Assembly (NCBI GenBank): GCA_035566015.1 | Contig: DATMRS010000002.1 | Coordinates: forward strand, 193,730-257,729 | Length of the DNA: 64,000 bases | Direction of reading: 5' to 3' | From: DATMRS01 sp035566015 | GTDB lineage: Bacteria > Pseudomonadota > Alphaproteobacteria > Sphingomonadales > Sphingomonadaceae | Shown: positions 35,470 to 43,686 of the stretch, piece after piece | Numbering within the stretch: position 1 is the stretch's first letter | Layout of the letters: the number at the start of each line of letters is the position of its first letter | The notes under the pieces: model-generated | The model's database searches: none | Told to the model about the DNA's origin: nothing | The model's input: the letters and a program-made list of their open reading frames with translations, nothing else | Translations under genes and position numbers: made by a program

Positions 35470-35921
35470 CTCTCTCGCTCCACTTCGTATGCTTCTACAA
35501 TAGAAGAATTTTCACCAGAAATCATCGGAATTTTTGGTTTTGTCCAAGGCGCAATGATCCAGCAGATGATAGTTGCTAGGATCAAGAACGTCATCTCATC
35601 TGCGTCCAAGGGAGTGGGGAGGAATCTCCCCATTGGTGCGGGAAAGGCTCGATGCCGTATCCCGTGCCACGAGCATGGGGGATGCAACGGGGGCGCGCAG
35701 CCGCCCCCTTGCCAAGATGAGTTTGTATTACAAACGCACATCTTGCGGAACGTGTTAGCGTTCAAATAGCACTGATTTCAGACCCTTTCACGGTGATGCT
35801 TCCCATTCCCTTGTCCGATATGCTAGATGTGGAACAAATCTTGAACATGAAACTGACTTGTTGACCTCGTTATCGAGGGCGCGAACAACACCATAACAGC
35901 CCCATTCGGGCAAGGTTCGCC
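35470..35921. other. 452-bp gap in the island with strong hairpins
   Basis: This gap separates divergent thsB and the recombinase and must hold both promoters. It contains TGGGGAG-GAAT-CTCCCCA (near 35621-35640), a strong stem GGGGGCG-CGCAGC-CGCCCCC extended by GCAA/TTGC (near 35687-35716), and CCTCG-TTAT-CGAGG nested inside TTGTT...AACAA about 30-55 bases before the recombinase start. A frame encoding a short membrane-like peptide (minus strand, from about 35591) overlaps thsB out of frame; I do not call it a gene. Confidence 0.5.
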
Positions 35922-37640
35922 ATGACGCATAAACACCAGACACAGGCGGTCATCTATGCCCGCGTCTCTACCAAGAAACAGGCGAGAGAGGGCAACGGCC
36001 TCGACTCTCAGGAAACGCGTTGCCGCGAGTTCGCGAAGTTTCGCGGCTTAAAGGTCGTCCGTGTCTTCACCGACGATATGTCGGGGTCTTCGACAGGTCG
36101 CCCAGGCATGTTGGACATGCTCGCCTATCTCAAAAAGCACCAGAAAGAGGCAATGGTCGTCATCATTGACGATATCAGCCGCCTCGCAAGGGGGATTGAA
36201 GCGCACCTCAAATTGCGAGCGGAAATCGCCCATGCTGGCGGCGTTCTGCAATCGCCATCTATCGAGTTTGGTGAGGATTCCGACAGTATCCTTGTCGAAC
36301 ACCTGCTGGCCTCCGTTTCGCAGCACCAACGCCAGAAGAACGGGGAGCAAGCCAAGAACCGTATGCGGGCGAGGATGCTCGGCGGCTTCTGGGTTTTCAA
36401 TGCGCCTATTGGATATCGCTATCAGCGTGTCCCTACTGGGGGCGCAATCCTTGTCCGCGAAGAGCCGATTGCCTCGATCATCGGGCAAGGGCTGGAAGCC
36501 TTTGCAAGCGGTAAACTCGGCTCTCAGGCCGAATTTAAGCGGTTTCTGGAAAGCCATGAGGGCTTTCCGCTCTGCCGTCACGGATTTCTGACCAATGAGC
36601 AGGCCAACCGTATCCTGACGCGCCCGATCTATGCGGGCTATGTCGAGAGCAAGTGCTGGGGCGTATCATTGCGCGAAGGTCAGCATGAGGGCGTGATCTC
36701 GCTGGAAACCTTCCAGAAGATACAGGAACGCCTCAACGGTAAGCCTGTTACGCCTGCAAGAGCCGATATCAATGAGGATTTCCCTCTGAGAGGCTTTGTC
36801 GCCTGCGGCTGCTGCAATCACCCCATGACGGCTAACTGGGCGAAGGGGCGCAACAAGTCCTATCCCTACTATGTCTGTCGCCACAGAGGATGCGCGAAGT
36901 TCGGCAAATCCGTTGCCCGCCACCAGATCGACGATGTGTTTGAGGACCAGCTCAGGGAGACTACCCCTGATTCCGAGGTTGTCGCGGCTCTGTATGCCCA
37001 TTTGCGGGCTGTCTGGAACGATAAGCACGAAACCCAGCGCGATGACCGCACATCCGCGAAAGAGGCTATTCTTACCCTTGAGAAGAAGATTTCAGGGCTG
37101 CTTGACCGCATTGTCGAGGCCGAAAGCCCCGCGCTGATTGGGGCGTATGAGCGCAAACTCGATGAGCTGGAGCGCGAAAAGCTGGTTCTGAAGGAAAAAG
37201 TGGCGCGTTGCGGGACGGTGGTCCGACACTATGACGATATTTTTCAAACCGCTTTTTCGTTTTTGGCAAACCCTTGTTCTGTATGGGAAAAAGACGGGTT
37301 AGAGGGCAAGAGAACCGTCCTCAAACTGGCCTTAGAGGGGCCTATTGTATGGGACTGGAATGAGGGCGTTCAAACCGCTAATTTATCCTTACCGTTCAAG
37401 GTGTTACAGGATAAAAATAAGCTCAAAAACGTGATGGCGGAGCGGGAGGGATTCGAACCCTCGATACGGTTTTGCCGTATACTCACTTTCCAGGCGAGCG
37501 CCTTCGACCACTCGGCCACCGCTCCGCATATGCCGGGAGTGAGGCCCCTATCGTGCGCGCGCCGCTTGCGCAAGCGGCGCGCGCACGCGGATCAGCGGTC
37601 GCGCAGGCCGCGCGGGCGGCCGCCGTCGCCGCTCCGTTGA
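35922..37640 (+). CDS. large serine recombinase reading through tRNA-Ser
   Basis: A site-specific recombinase with an N-terminal resolvase domain (AVIYARVSTKKQAREGNGLD; nucleophile Ser16; DDISRLARG further on), a Recombinase DNA-binding domain (GGFWVFNAPIGYRY onward), a zinc ribbon (CGCCNHPM ... YYVCRHRGC) and a coiled coil rich in Glu/Lys (about residues 385-430). The recombinase-like protein ends naturally near residue 505 (LPFKVLQDKNKLKNV). After that the frame has no stop and runs through the antisense of tRNA-Ser (EREGFEPSIRF) and into the opposite-strand lipoprotein gene, for 572 residues in total. The extra tail is probably an integration by-product. Confidence 0.88.
   Translation: MTHKHQTQAVIYARVSTKKQAREGNGLDSQETRCREFAKFRGLKVVRVFTDDMSGSSTGRPGMLDMLAYLKKHQKEAMVVIIDDISRLARGIEAHLKLRAEIAHAGGVLQSPSIEFGEDSDSILVEHLLASVSQHQRQKNGEQAKNRMRARMLGGFWVFNAPIGYRYQRVPTGGAILVREEPIASIIGQGLEAFASGKLGSQAEFKRFLESHEGFPLCRHGFLTNEQANRILTRPIYAGYVESKCWGVSLREGQHEGVISLETFQKIQERLNGKPVTPARADINEDFPLRGFVACGCCNHPMTANWAKGRNKSYPYYVCRHRGCAKFGKSVARHQIDDVFEDQLRETTPDSEVVAALYAHLRAVWNDKHETQRDDRTSAKEAILTLEKKISGLLDRIVEAESPALIGAYERKLDELEREKLVLKEKVARCGTVVRHYDDIFQTAFSFLANPCSVWEKDGLEGKRTVLKLALEGPIVWDWNEGVQTANLSLPFKVLQDKNKLKNVMAEREGFEPSIRFCRILTFQASAFDHSATAPHMPGVRPLSCARRLRKRRAHADQRSRRPRGRPPSPLR
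37435..37525 (-). tRNA. tRNA-Ser(GGA)
   Basis: The 91-base gene reads 5' GGAGCGG TGGCCGAGTGG on the minus strand. The acceptor stem GGAGCGG/CCGCTCC, the anticodon arm CTCGC-CTGGAAA-GTGAG (anticodon GGA), a long variable arm TACGG-CAAAA-CCGTA typical of tRNA-Ser, and the T arm GAGGG-TTCGAAT-CCCTC all pair. The discriminator is G and the CCA end is encoded. The recombinase gene adjoins its 3' end, so this is the likely insertion site of the island. Confidence 0.96.
37552..37587. terminator. 36-bp perfect palindrome, probable terminator of the lipoprotein gene
   Basis: The arms CGTGCGCGCGCCGCTTGC (37552-37569) and its exact reverse complement (37570-37587) meet without a spacer. It begins 4 bases after the stop of the minus-strand lipoprotein gene and lies just upstream of tRNA-Ser on the same strand, so it can insulate the two. 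There is no T run, so factor-independent termination is uncertain. Confidence 0.6.
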
Positions 37641-38113
37641 GGAGGCGCACGGTTCACCCTTGGGCTGGGCGCCGACGCGCGCGGCGGGCGCGGCTGGCTT
37701 CGATTCACGTTCGGAGGCGGCGGGTTGCGCAAGCCGCCGGAGCGGCCCTGCCATTGGCCGTGATCGCCATTGCCGGGCCGGCCGCCGTTCCAGTGACCAT
37801 CGCCTCTATGGCCGTGATCGCCGCGATGGCTTTCCCAATAGCGGCGCTGGCTATCGGACCAGCGATGCCGCCGGCCGCCGCGATCGTAAACATAATAGCC
37901 GTTGCCGGGATAATAGAAGCCGTCGTACCAGCCATAGCCCGGATAACCGTAGCCATCGTAATAATAAGGATAGTCGTAACCGTAATAACCGCCCGTGCCG
38001 TAGCCGACTGAAACGCCGCTATAGCCGTAGCCGTCATTATAACAGCCGCCGAGCGCGAGAGCGGATGCGAGGGCGAGCCCGCCTAACGCTATCCTGGAGC
38101 CTGAGAAGGCCAT
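37592..38113 (-). CDS. Tyr/Gly-rich lipoprotein
   Basis: A 173-residue protein with a lipoprotein signal: MAFSGSRIALGGLALASALA, then lipobox LGGC with Cys24. The mature part has a Tyr/Gly-rich section (about 25-80: repeated YGY, GGYY and GYG), then a His/Gly/Asn-rich section and an Arg/Pro-rich basic tail. I do not recognise a family; low-complexity composition suggests a surface or envelope role, but this is not established. GGAG precedes the ATG. The recombinase frame overlaps its 3' end on the other strand. Confidence 0.75.
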   Translation of the reverse strand: MAFSGSRIALGGLALASALALGGCYNDGYGYSGVSVGYGTGGYYGYDYPYYYDGYGYPGYGWYDGFYYPGNGYYVYDRGGRRHRWSDSQRRYWESHRGDHGHRGDGHWNGGRPGNGDHGQWQGRSGGLRNPPPPNVNRSQPRPPRASAPSPRVNRAPPQRSGDGGRPRGLRDR

Positions 38114-38302
38114 TTCAACTACTCCAAAAAACGTCTTGTTGCATGAATTAACGCATGAATCGGTTGAATGGGCACTGAACCTCCTCTCCCGGGCGCGATG
38201 CTATCCGCCTCATGAAAAGAAGGGCGTCAGGCATTCCCCCTCCCGGCAGCCCTTGCTATGCGCACCTGCGAGTCACGCCATCCAAGTCAGGGGAACGCCG
38301 TC

Positions 38303-40987
38303 ATGACCGCCGTCGGACAAGATACGCTCAACACTCGCTCCACGCTCGAGGCGGGCGGCCGGACCATCCATTATTATTCACTGGCCAAGGCGAGCGCGGC
38401 GCTGGGCGACGTGTCGCGCCTGCCTTTCTCGATGAAGGTGCTGCTCGAGAATCTGCTGCGCTTCGAGGACGGCGCGACGGTGACGACGGAGGACGTCAAG
38501 GCGATCGTCGACTGGCAGAAGGAGCGCAAGTCCGAGCGCGAGATCCAGTATCGCCCCGCGCGCGTGCTGATGCAGGATTTCACCGGCGTTCCCGCCGTCG
38601 TCGATCTCGCCGCGATGCGCGATGCGATGAAGGCGCTGGGCGGCGATCCGGAGCGGATCAACCCGCTCGTTCCCGTCCATCTGGTGATCGACCATAGCGT
38701 GATGGTCGACGAGTTCGGCACGCCCAAGGCGTTCGAGGCTAATGTCGATCTGGAATATCAGCGCAATATGGAGCGGTACGAATTCCTGAAATGGGGTTCG
38801 AAGGCGCTCGACAATTTCAAGGTGGTGCCGCCTGGCACCGGCATCTGCCATCAGGTAAACCTCGAAAACCTCGCCCGCGCGGTCTGGGTGTCCGAGGATG
38901 CCGAGGGACATTCGGTGGCCTATCCCGATACGCTGGTGGGCACCGACAGCCATACGACGATGGTGAACGGCCTGGGCGTGCTCGGCTGGGGCGTCGGCGG
39001 GATCGAGGCGGAGGCGGCGATGCTGGGCCAGCCCGTGTCGATGCTGCTGCCCGAGGTGGTCGGCTTCAAGCTGACCGGCGCGCTTTCTGAAGGCATCACC
39101 GCGACCGATCTGGTGCTCACCGTCACGCAGATGCTGCGCGCCAAGGGCGTGGTGGGCCGCTTCGTCGAGTTTTACGGCCCGGGCCTCGATGCGCTGAGCC
39201 TCGCCGATCGCGCGACGATCGCCAACATGGCGCCCGAATATGGCGCGACCTGCGGCTTCTTCCCGATCGACACGCAGACGCTGAACTATATGCGTTTGAC
39301 CGGCCGTGATGACGAGACGCTGGCGGTGGTCGAGGCTTATGCCAAGGCGCAGGGCTTCTGGCGCGAGGCGGGAACGCCCGATCCGGTGTTCACCGATACG
39401 CTCTCGCTCGACATGTCGACGGTGGAAGCCTCGCTCGCCGGTCCCAAGCGGCCGCAGGATCGCGTGCCGCTGACCGGGGTGAGCGACAATTTCAACGGGG
39501 AGCTTGTCACCGGCTATAACAAGACGGGTGCTTCGGACGCGCGTGTCCCGGTCGAGGGCCGGAATCACGATCTCGGCCATGGCGATGTCGTGATCGCGGC
39601 GATCACGAGCTGCACAAACACGTCCAATCCCTCCGTGCTCGTCGCCGCCGGCCTTGTCGCGCGCAAGGCCCGCGCGCTGGGGCTGAAGCCGAAGCCGTGG
39701 GTGAAGACCAGCCTCGCGCCGGGCAGCCAGGTCGTCACCGACTATCTCACCAAGGCGGGGCTGACCGAGGACCTCGACGCGATCGGCTTCAACCTCGTCG
39801 GCTATGGCTGCACCACCTGCATCGGCAATTCGGGGCCGCTCGCGGCGCCGATCTCCAGGGCGATCGCGGATAATGATCTGGTCGCCGCCGCCGTGCTCTC
39901 GGGCAATCGCAATTTCGAGGGCCGCGTCTCGCCGGACGTGCGGGCGAACTTCCTCGCCTCGCCGCCGCTCGTCGTCGCCTACGCGCTGAAGGGCACGGTG
40001 CGCGAGGACATCACCACCGCGCCGATCGGCGAGGGCAAGGATGGCGATCCGGTCTACCTCAAGGATATCTGGCCTTCGAACCATGAGGTGAGCGAGACGA
40101 TCGCGTCCTTCATCAGCTCGGACATGTATCGCGCCCGCTACGCCAACGTCTTTTCGGGCGACGCGCGATGGCAGGCGATCAACATCACTGGCGGCCAGAC
40201 CTATGCCTGGTCGGCGGGGTCCACCTATGTCCAGAATCCGCCCTATTTCGAGGGCATGACGATGACGCCCGCGCCCGTGCCCGATATTCGCGATGCGCGC
40301 GCGCTGGCGATCTTCGCCGATTCGATCACCACCGATCACATCAGCCCGGCCGGATCGATCAAGGCCGACAGCCCCGCTGGCCGCTATCTGCAGGAGCATC
40401 AGGTCTCGCGCGCGGACTTCAACTCGTACGGCTCGCGGCGCGGCAACCATGAAGTGATGATGCGCGGCACCTTCGCCAATATCCGCATCCGCAACGAGAT
40501 GACGCCCGGCATCGAAGGCGGCGTCACCCGCTACGTCCCCACCGGCGAGACGATGGCGATCTACGATGCGGCGATGCGTTACAAGGCCGACGGTACGCCG
40601 CTCGTCGTCATCGCGGGCAAGGAATATGGCACCGGATCGTCGCGCGACTGGGCGGCGAAGGGCACCAACCTGCTGGGCGTTCGCGCGGTCATCGCCGAAA
40701 GCTTCGAGCGTATCCACCGTTCGAACCTCGTCGGCATGGGCATCGTCCCGCTCCAGTTCGCCGAAGGGGTGGATCGCAAGACGCTGAAGCTCGATGGGTC
40801 GGAGACGTTCACGATCGAGGACGTCGCGGGCCTGCGTCCGCGTCAGGACGTCGCGGTGAAGCTCACCCGCGCCGATGGCAGCAGCGAGACGTTCCAGACG
40901 CGCTGCCGGATCGATACGGTCAACGAGCTGGACTATTTCCTGAACGGCGGCATCCTCCAATATGTGCTGAGGAAGCTCGCCGCCTGA
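38303..40987 (+). CDS. acnA: aconitate hydratase AcnA
   Basis: An 894-residue monomeric aconitase that isomerises citrate to isocitrate in the TCA cycle and can act as an RNA-binding protein when its iron-sulfur cluster is lost. The [4Fe-4S] ligands are Cys437 in ITSCTNTSNP and Cys503/Cys506 in GYGCTTCIGNSG. The swivelling C-terminal domain contains GKEYGTGSSRDWAAKG. ATG 38303 is used because GGGGA precedes it (38290-38294) and homologues begin with a short polar stretch; upstream in-frame codons reach 38258. Confidence 0.98.
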   Translation: MTAVGQDTLNTRSTLEAGGRTIHYYSLAKASAALGDVSRLPFSMKVLLENLLRFEDGATVTTEDVKAIVDWQKERKSEREIQYRPARVLMQDFTGVPAVVDLAAMRDAMKALGGDPERINPLVPVHLVIDHSVMVDEFGTPKAFEANVDLEYQRNMERYEFLKWGSKALDNFKVVPPGTGICHQVNLENLARAVWVSEDAEGHSVAYPDTLVGTDSHTTMVNGLGVLGWGVGGIEAEAAMLGQPVSMLLPEVVGFKLTGALSEGITATDLVLTVTQMLRAKGVVGRFVEFYGPGLDALSLADRATIANMAPEYGATCGFFPIDTQTLNYMRLTGRDDETLAVVEAYAKAQGFWREAGTPDPVFTDTLSLDMSTVEASLAGPKRPQDRVPLTGVSDNFNGELVTGYNKTGASDARVPVEGRNHDLGHGDVVIAAITSCTNTSNPSVLVAAGLVARKARALGLKPKPWVKTSLAPGSQVVTDYLTKAGLTEDLDAIGFNLVGYGCTTCIGNSGPLAAPISRAIADNDLVAAAVLSGNRNFEGRVSPDVRANFLASPPLVVAYALKGTVREDITTAPIGEGKDGDPVYLKDIWPSNHEVSETIASFISSDMYRARYANVFSGDARWQAINITGGQTYAWSAGSTYVQNPPYFEGMTMTPAPVPDIRDARALAIFADSITTDHISPAGSIKADSPAGRYLQEHQVSRADFNSYGSRRGNHEVMMRGTFANIRIRNEMTPGIEGGVTRYVPTGETMAIYDAAMRYKADGTPLVVIAGKEYGTGSSRDWAAKGTNLLGVRAVIAESFERIHRSNLVGMGIVPLQFAEGVDRKTLKLDGSETFTIEDVAGLRPRQDVAVKLTRADGSSETFQTRCRIDTVNELDYFLNGGILQYVLRKLAA

Positions 40988-41006
40988 AAAGGCGAGGGAG
41001 GGCGCC

Positions 41007-41804
41007 ATGGGTAGCGGACGTATCCGGGTCGGCATCGGCGGCTGGACGTACGAACCCTGGCGCGGCGCCTTCTATCCGCCGGGCCTGCCGCATGCCCGCG
41101 AGCTGGCCTATGCGGCGGAACGGCTCGGCACGATCGAGATCAACGGCACCTACTATCGCCTGCAAAAGCCCGAGACGTTCGCGGGCTGGGCGAAGGCCGT
41201 GCCGGACGATTTCGTCTTCACGGTGAAAGCCTCGCGCTTTTGCACCAACCGGCGGGTGCTCGCCGAAGCGGGCGAGGCGGTGGAGAGGTTCCTCGGTCAG
41301 GGACTGACCGAGCTGGGTGCGAAGCTGGGGCCGATCCTGTGGCAGCTCATGCCGACAAAAGCCTTCGATCCGCAGGATTTCGGGGCATTCCTGAAACTGC
41401 TGCCGGCGCGGCGGGACGGCATGCGACTGCGCCATGCGATCGAAGTAAGACACGAGAGTTTCCGCGATCCGGCTTTCACCTCCATGGCCCGCGAGGCGAA
41501 TGTCGCGATCGTTTTCGCGGATTCATCGGATCATCCGCAATTCGCCGAGACTACCGCTGATTTCGTCTATGCCCGTCTGCAAGATGCGCGCGAGGCTGAG
41601 CCGACGGGTTATGCGGAGGGCGAGCTCGACCGCTGGGCCGATGTCGCGCGATGCTGGGCGGAGGGCGGCCAGCCGGCCGGCTTTGCGGCAATCGACGGGA
41701 TAGCTCCGGCGGAGAAGCCACGCGACGCTTTCCTGTTCATGATCAATGGCGCAAAGGTTCGCGCACCGGCCGCGGCGCAGGCCTTGATTGCGCGGCTGGG
41801 CTGA
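41007..41804 (+). CDS. DUF72 (YecE) family protein
   Basis: A 265-residue DUF72 protein. The start IRVGIGGWTYEPWRGAFYP and the segment EINGTYYRLQKPETFAGWAKAVPDDFVF (typical E-N-T/S-FY and F-KA pattern) followed by TVKASRF are diagnostic; HAIEVRHESF gives the later conserved Glu-Arg. The fold is a TIM-barrel-like one with unknown function. It begins 19 bases after acnA and may be cotranscribed. Confidence 0.9.
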   Translation: MGSGRIRVGIGGWTYEPWRGAFYPPGLPHARELAYAAERLGTIEINGTYYRLQKPETFAGWAKAVPDDFVFTVKASRFCTNRRVLAEAGEAVERFLGQGLTELGAKLGPILWQLMPTKAFDPQDFGAFLKLLPARRDGMRLRHAIEVRHESFRDPAFTSMAREANVAIVFADSSDHPQFAETTADFVYARLQDAREAEPTGYAEGELDRWADVARCWAEGGQPAGFAAIDGIAPAEKPRDAFLFMINGAKVRAPAAAQALIARLG

Positions 41805-41815
41805 TTTTCCGTGCC

Positions 41816-41907
41816 GTCATCCCGGCGGAAGCCGGGGCCCATGGGCTCGGTTTGACCTATTGTTGAGCGTCTCGCCGCCCATGGATTGCGGCTTCCATCG
41901 GAATGAC
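41816..41907. repeat. dispersed inverted repeat, copy 3
   Basis: The left arm starts GTCATCCCGGCGGAAGCCGG at 41816, and the right arm 41883-41907 ends CTTCCATCGGAATGAC. It occupies the gap between convergent DUF72 and DUF488 genes, just like copies 1 and 2 sit at gene ends. The arms differ by several changes that disturb pairing, so it is an older copy. Confidence 0.7.
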
Positions 41908-41923
41908 GGTCAAGAGCGGGCCG

Positions 41924-42277
41924 TCAGCGATGCTCATGCAGCCAGTCGGCGAGGGCGACGGCCTGATTATGCGCCTCGTCATGCGCGCCGTAGAGCAGGG
42001 TGGCGGGGCCTTGTTTCAATACCTCGCGCAACTCGCCGACGGCCGCGCCGTTCGCCTCCAGCTCCAGCCGATAGCGGCGCTGGAACTCGGCCCAGCGCGC
42101 GGGATCGTGGCCGAACCATTTGCGTAAGCCGGTGCTGGGGGCGATCTCCTTGAGCCACAAGGTGAGCTGCGCTTTCTCCTTGCTCAGGCCACGCGGCCAG
42201 ATGCGATCGACAAGGATACGGGCGCCGTCTCCCTTCGCGGGCGGCTCATAAACGCGCTTGATGCGGATATCGGCCAT
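41924..42277 (-). CDS. DUF488 family protein
   Basis: A 117-residue DUF488 (YeaO-like) protein starting at ATG 42277 (MADIRIKRVYEPP). The pattern RILVDRIWPRGLSKEKA, then LRKWFGHDPARWAEFQRRY and GPATLLYGAHDEAHNQA is diagnostic. Function is unknown. The longer frame upstream does not match the family. It is downstream of the CopD-like gene on the same strand, with a 140-base gap. Confidence 0.88.
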   Translation of the reverse strand: MADIRIKRVYEPPAKGDGARILVDRIWPRGLSKEKAQLTLWLKEIAPSTGLRKWFGHDPARWAEFQRRYRLELEANGAAVGELREVLKQGPATLLYGAHDEAHNQAVALADWLHEHR

Positions 42278-42417
42278 GGCGCCAGCTTGCGCCTGCCCGC
42301 GCGCGATGGCCAGCCCCTCAAGGCCCGTCGACATTCGGCCGATCCCGCAGATCCGTATGTTCTTCCTCCATTAGCCTCCGATGAATAGGACGGTTTCGCC
42401 ATCGCCTGTTTCGCCCC

Positions 42418-42894
42418 CTAGAAGGGGGACCAGCCCTGCGCGCCGGCTACCGCGCCGAGAATGGTGATGACGGCCAGCGTCAGGAGCAGGATGTGGGCGT
42501 AGTGCAGCCGGGCGAAGGCGCGTTCGGGCGACGCCTTTACCCAGCCCGGCAGCCGGCGATGCAGGACGAGCGGCTCGCCGACGAAAAGCAGCAGCATGAA
42601 GATCAGCCACAGGCAGACCATCGCATGCATCCACCAGAAGCCGCTCGTCCGGAAACGACTCCACAGGTCGAGCCGCCACGTCATGTAGAAGCCGGTCAGG
42701 CCGACGAGCAGCGTGGTCGCGCGCGCCTGCCAGACGAAGCGATGCTCGACCGCATGGAAGATGCGAAGCCAATTGTCCCCCAGCGCGCCCTTGCGCAGCG
42801 CGGGGAAAAACACCGTTGTCACCATCGACACGCCGCCGATCCAGACCACGACGGCGAGGACATGGAGCGCGCGGGCGAAGATCACATCATCCAT
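42418..42894 (-). CDS. CopD-like integral membrane protein
   Basis: A 158-residue protein with four predicted membrane helices. The first, FARALHVLAVVVWIGGVSMV, has the H..V.W.GG pattern of CopD and HemJ-like heme-binding membrane proteins, and further histidines occur in FHAVEHRF, WWMHAM and LHYAHI. I infer a heme- or metal-linked membrane protein; which one is not resolved. It is divergent from the Crp/Fnr gene, and a palindrome with Crp/Fnr operator spacing lies between the two. Confidence 0.75.
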   Translation of the reverse strand: MDDVIFARALHVLAVVVWIGGVSMVTTVFFPALRKGALGDNWLRIFHAVEHRFVWQARATTLLVGLTGFYMTWRLDLWSRFRTSGFWWMHAMVCLWLIFMLLLFVGEPLVLHRRLPGWVKASPERAFARLHYAHILLLTLAVITILGAVAGAQGWSPF

Positions 42895-42956
42895 CGGATT
42901 CTTCCGTCTCTTTTTTAAACCTGACGCAAGGCCTAGGCTCTTTCGCGCAGGTCTGG

Positions 42957-42972
42957 TTTGCGCTGGCGCAAA
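42957..42972. promoter_or_regulatory. candidate Crp/Fnr-family operator
   Basis: TTTGCGC-TG-GCGCAAA is a perfect inverted repeat with 7-base arms. Its core TTG-N8-CAA has exactly the spacing of Fnr/Dnr/NnrR-type operators (TTGAT-N4-ATCAA has the same frame). It lies 26 bases before the Crp/Fnr start and 62 before the divergent membrane protein start, so it could control both. Confidence 0.5.
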
Positions 42973-42998
42973 TCCGTAGCCGAGGGGGAGGCACCCGC

Positions 42999-43682
42999 AT
43001 GGATGCCGATATGCTGGCCGGAATGGAGCTGTTCGCGGGGCTGCCCGAGGCGGCGCTTCGCGACGTCCGGGCGGCTGCGCGCATAAGACGGCTTCCCGGT
43101 GACACGCATATCTTCGGCCAGGGCGAGCCGGCGGCGCATGTGCATGCGCTGGTGGAAGGCGGGGTGCGGATCACCCAATCGGGCAGCGACGGGGGCGAGG
43201 CGGTGATGCGGTTCATCGGGCCGGGCGAGATGTTCGGCACCGTCGCTCTGTTCACCGACCGGCTCTATCCCGCCGAAGCGGTGACGCTCGGCGAGGCGGT
43301 GGAGGCGAGTTGGGGCGAGGCCGCCTTGCACGATCTGATCGGCCGGCATCCGAGGATCGCGCTCAATATCCTCGGCATTGTCGGCCGGCGTCTGGCCGAG
43401 GCACAGGAGCGGATTCGCGAGCTTTCGACGCAGCGTGTCGAGCGGCGTCTGGCACATAGCTTGCTGCGCCTCGCCGATCAGGCGGGGCAGGGCGGGGCGA
43501 ACGGAACGACGATCCGCTTCCCGCTGACGCGCAAGGATGTCGCGGCGGTGGCGGGTACGACGCTGCATACGGCAAGCCGCGTGCTGACCGCATGGGAGAA
43601 AGCGGGGCTGATCCTCACCGATCAGCGCCACGTCACTTTGCGTCAGCCCGAGGCGTTGCGCCGCATCGCCGAGGAGGAATGA
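42999..43682 (+). CDS. Crp/Fnr-family transcriptional regulator
   Basis: A 227-residue regulator with an N-terminal cyclic-nucleotide-binding-like sensor domain (about 10-125; HIFGQGEPAAHVHALVEGGVRIT, then GEMFGTVALF) and a C-terminal winged helix (about 150-215; LTRKDVAAVAGTTLHTASRVL as recognition region). ATG 42999 follows GGGGGAGG. There is no N-terminal cysteine cluster, so it is not an oxygen-sensing Fnr of the iron-sulfur type. A Dnr/NnrR-like nitric-oxide or redox regulator is possible but is only an inference from family and operator. Confidence 0.88.
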   Translation: MDADMLAGMELFAGLPEAALRDVRAAARIRRLPGDTHIFGQGEPAAHVHALVEGGVRITQSGSDGGEAVMRFIGPGEMFGTVALFTDRLYPAEAVTLGEAVEASWGEAALHDLIGRHPRIALNILGIVGRRLAEAQERIRELSTQRVERRLAHSLLRLADQAGQGGANGTTIRFPLTRKDVAAVAGTTLHTASRVLTAWEKAGLILTDQRHVTLRQPEALRRIAEEE

Positions 43683-43686
43683 TGCC

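Larger units (their letters stand above)
33800..37434. mobile_element. genomic island next to tRNA-Ser with recombinase and defence genes
   Basis: Between the YdeI-like gene and tRNA-Ser(GGA), base composition falls well below that of the flanks, most clearly over 34010-35600 where the codons are AT-rich. The segment carries a large serine recombinase whose 3' end abuts the tRNA and a two-gene defence cassette on the opposite strand. The right edge is placed at the tRNA 3' end; the left edge (about 33800-34000) is a guess from composition, because I found no convincing direct repeat of the tRNA end there. The element is only about 3.6 kb and has no other phage or conjugation genes. Confidence 0.65.

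Noticed and set aside
35256..35591. A minus-strand frame starting with a membrane-like segment (MTFLILATIICWIIAPW) and overlapping thsB.
   Set aside because: Most of it overlaps the well-supported TIR-like frame. It could be a tiny membrane protein, but nothing except hydrophobicity supports it.
38378..41035. An 885-codon minus-strand open frame opposite acnA.
   Set aside because: It is antisense to a fully conserved aconitase and has the biased composition of a shadow frame.
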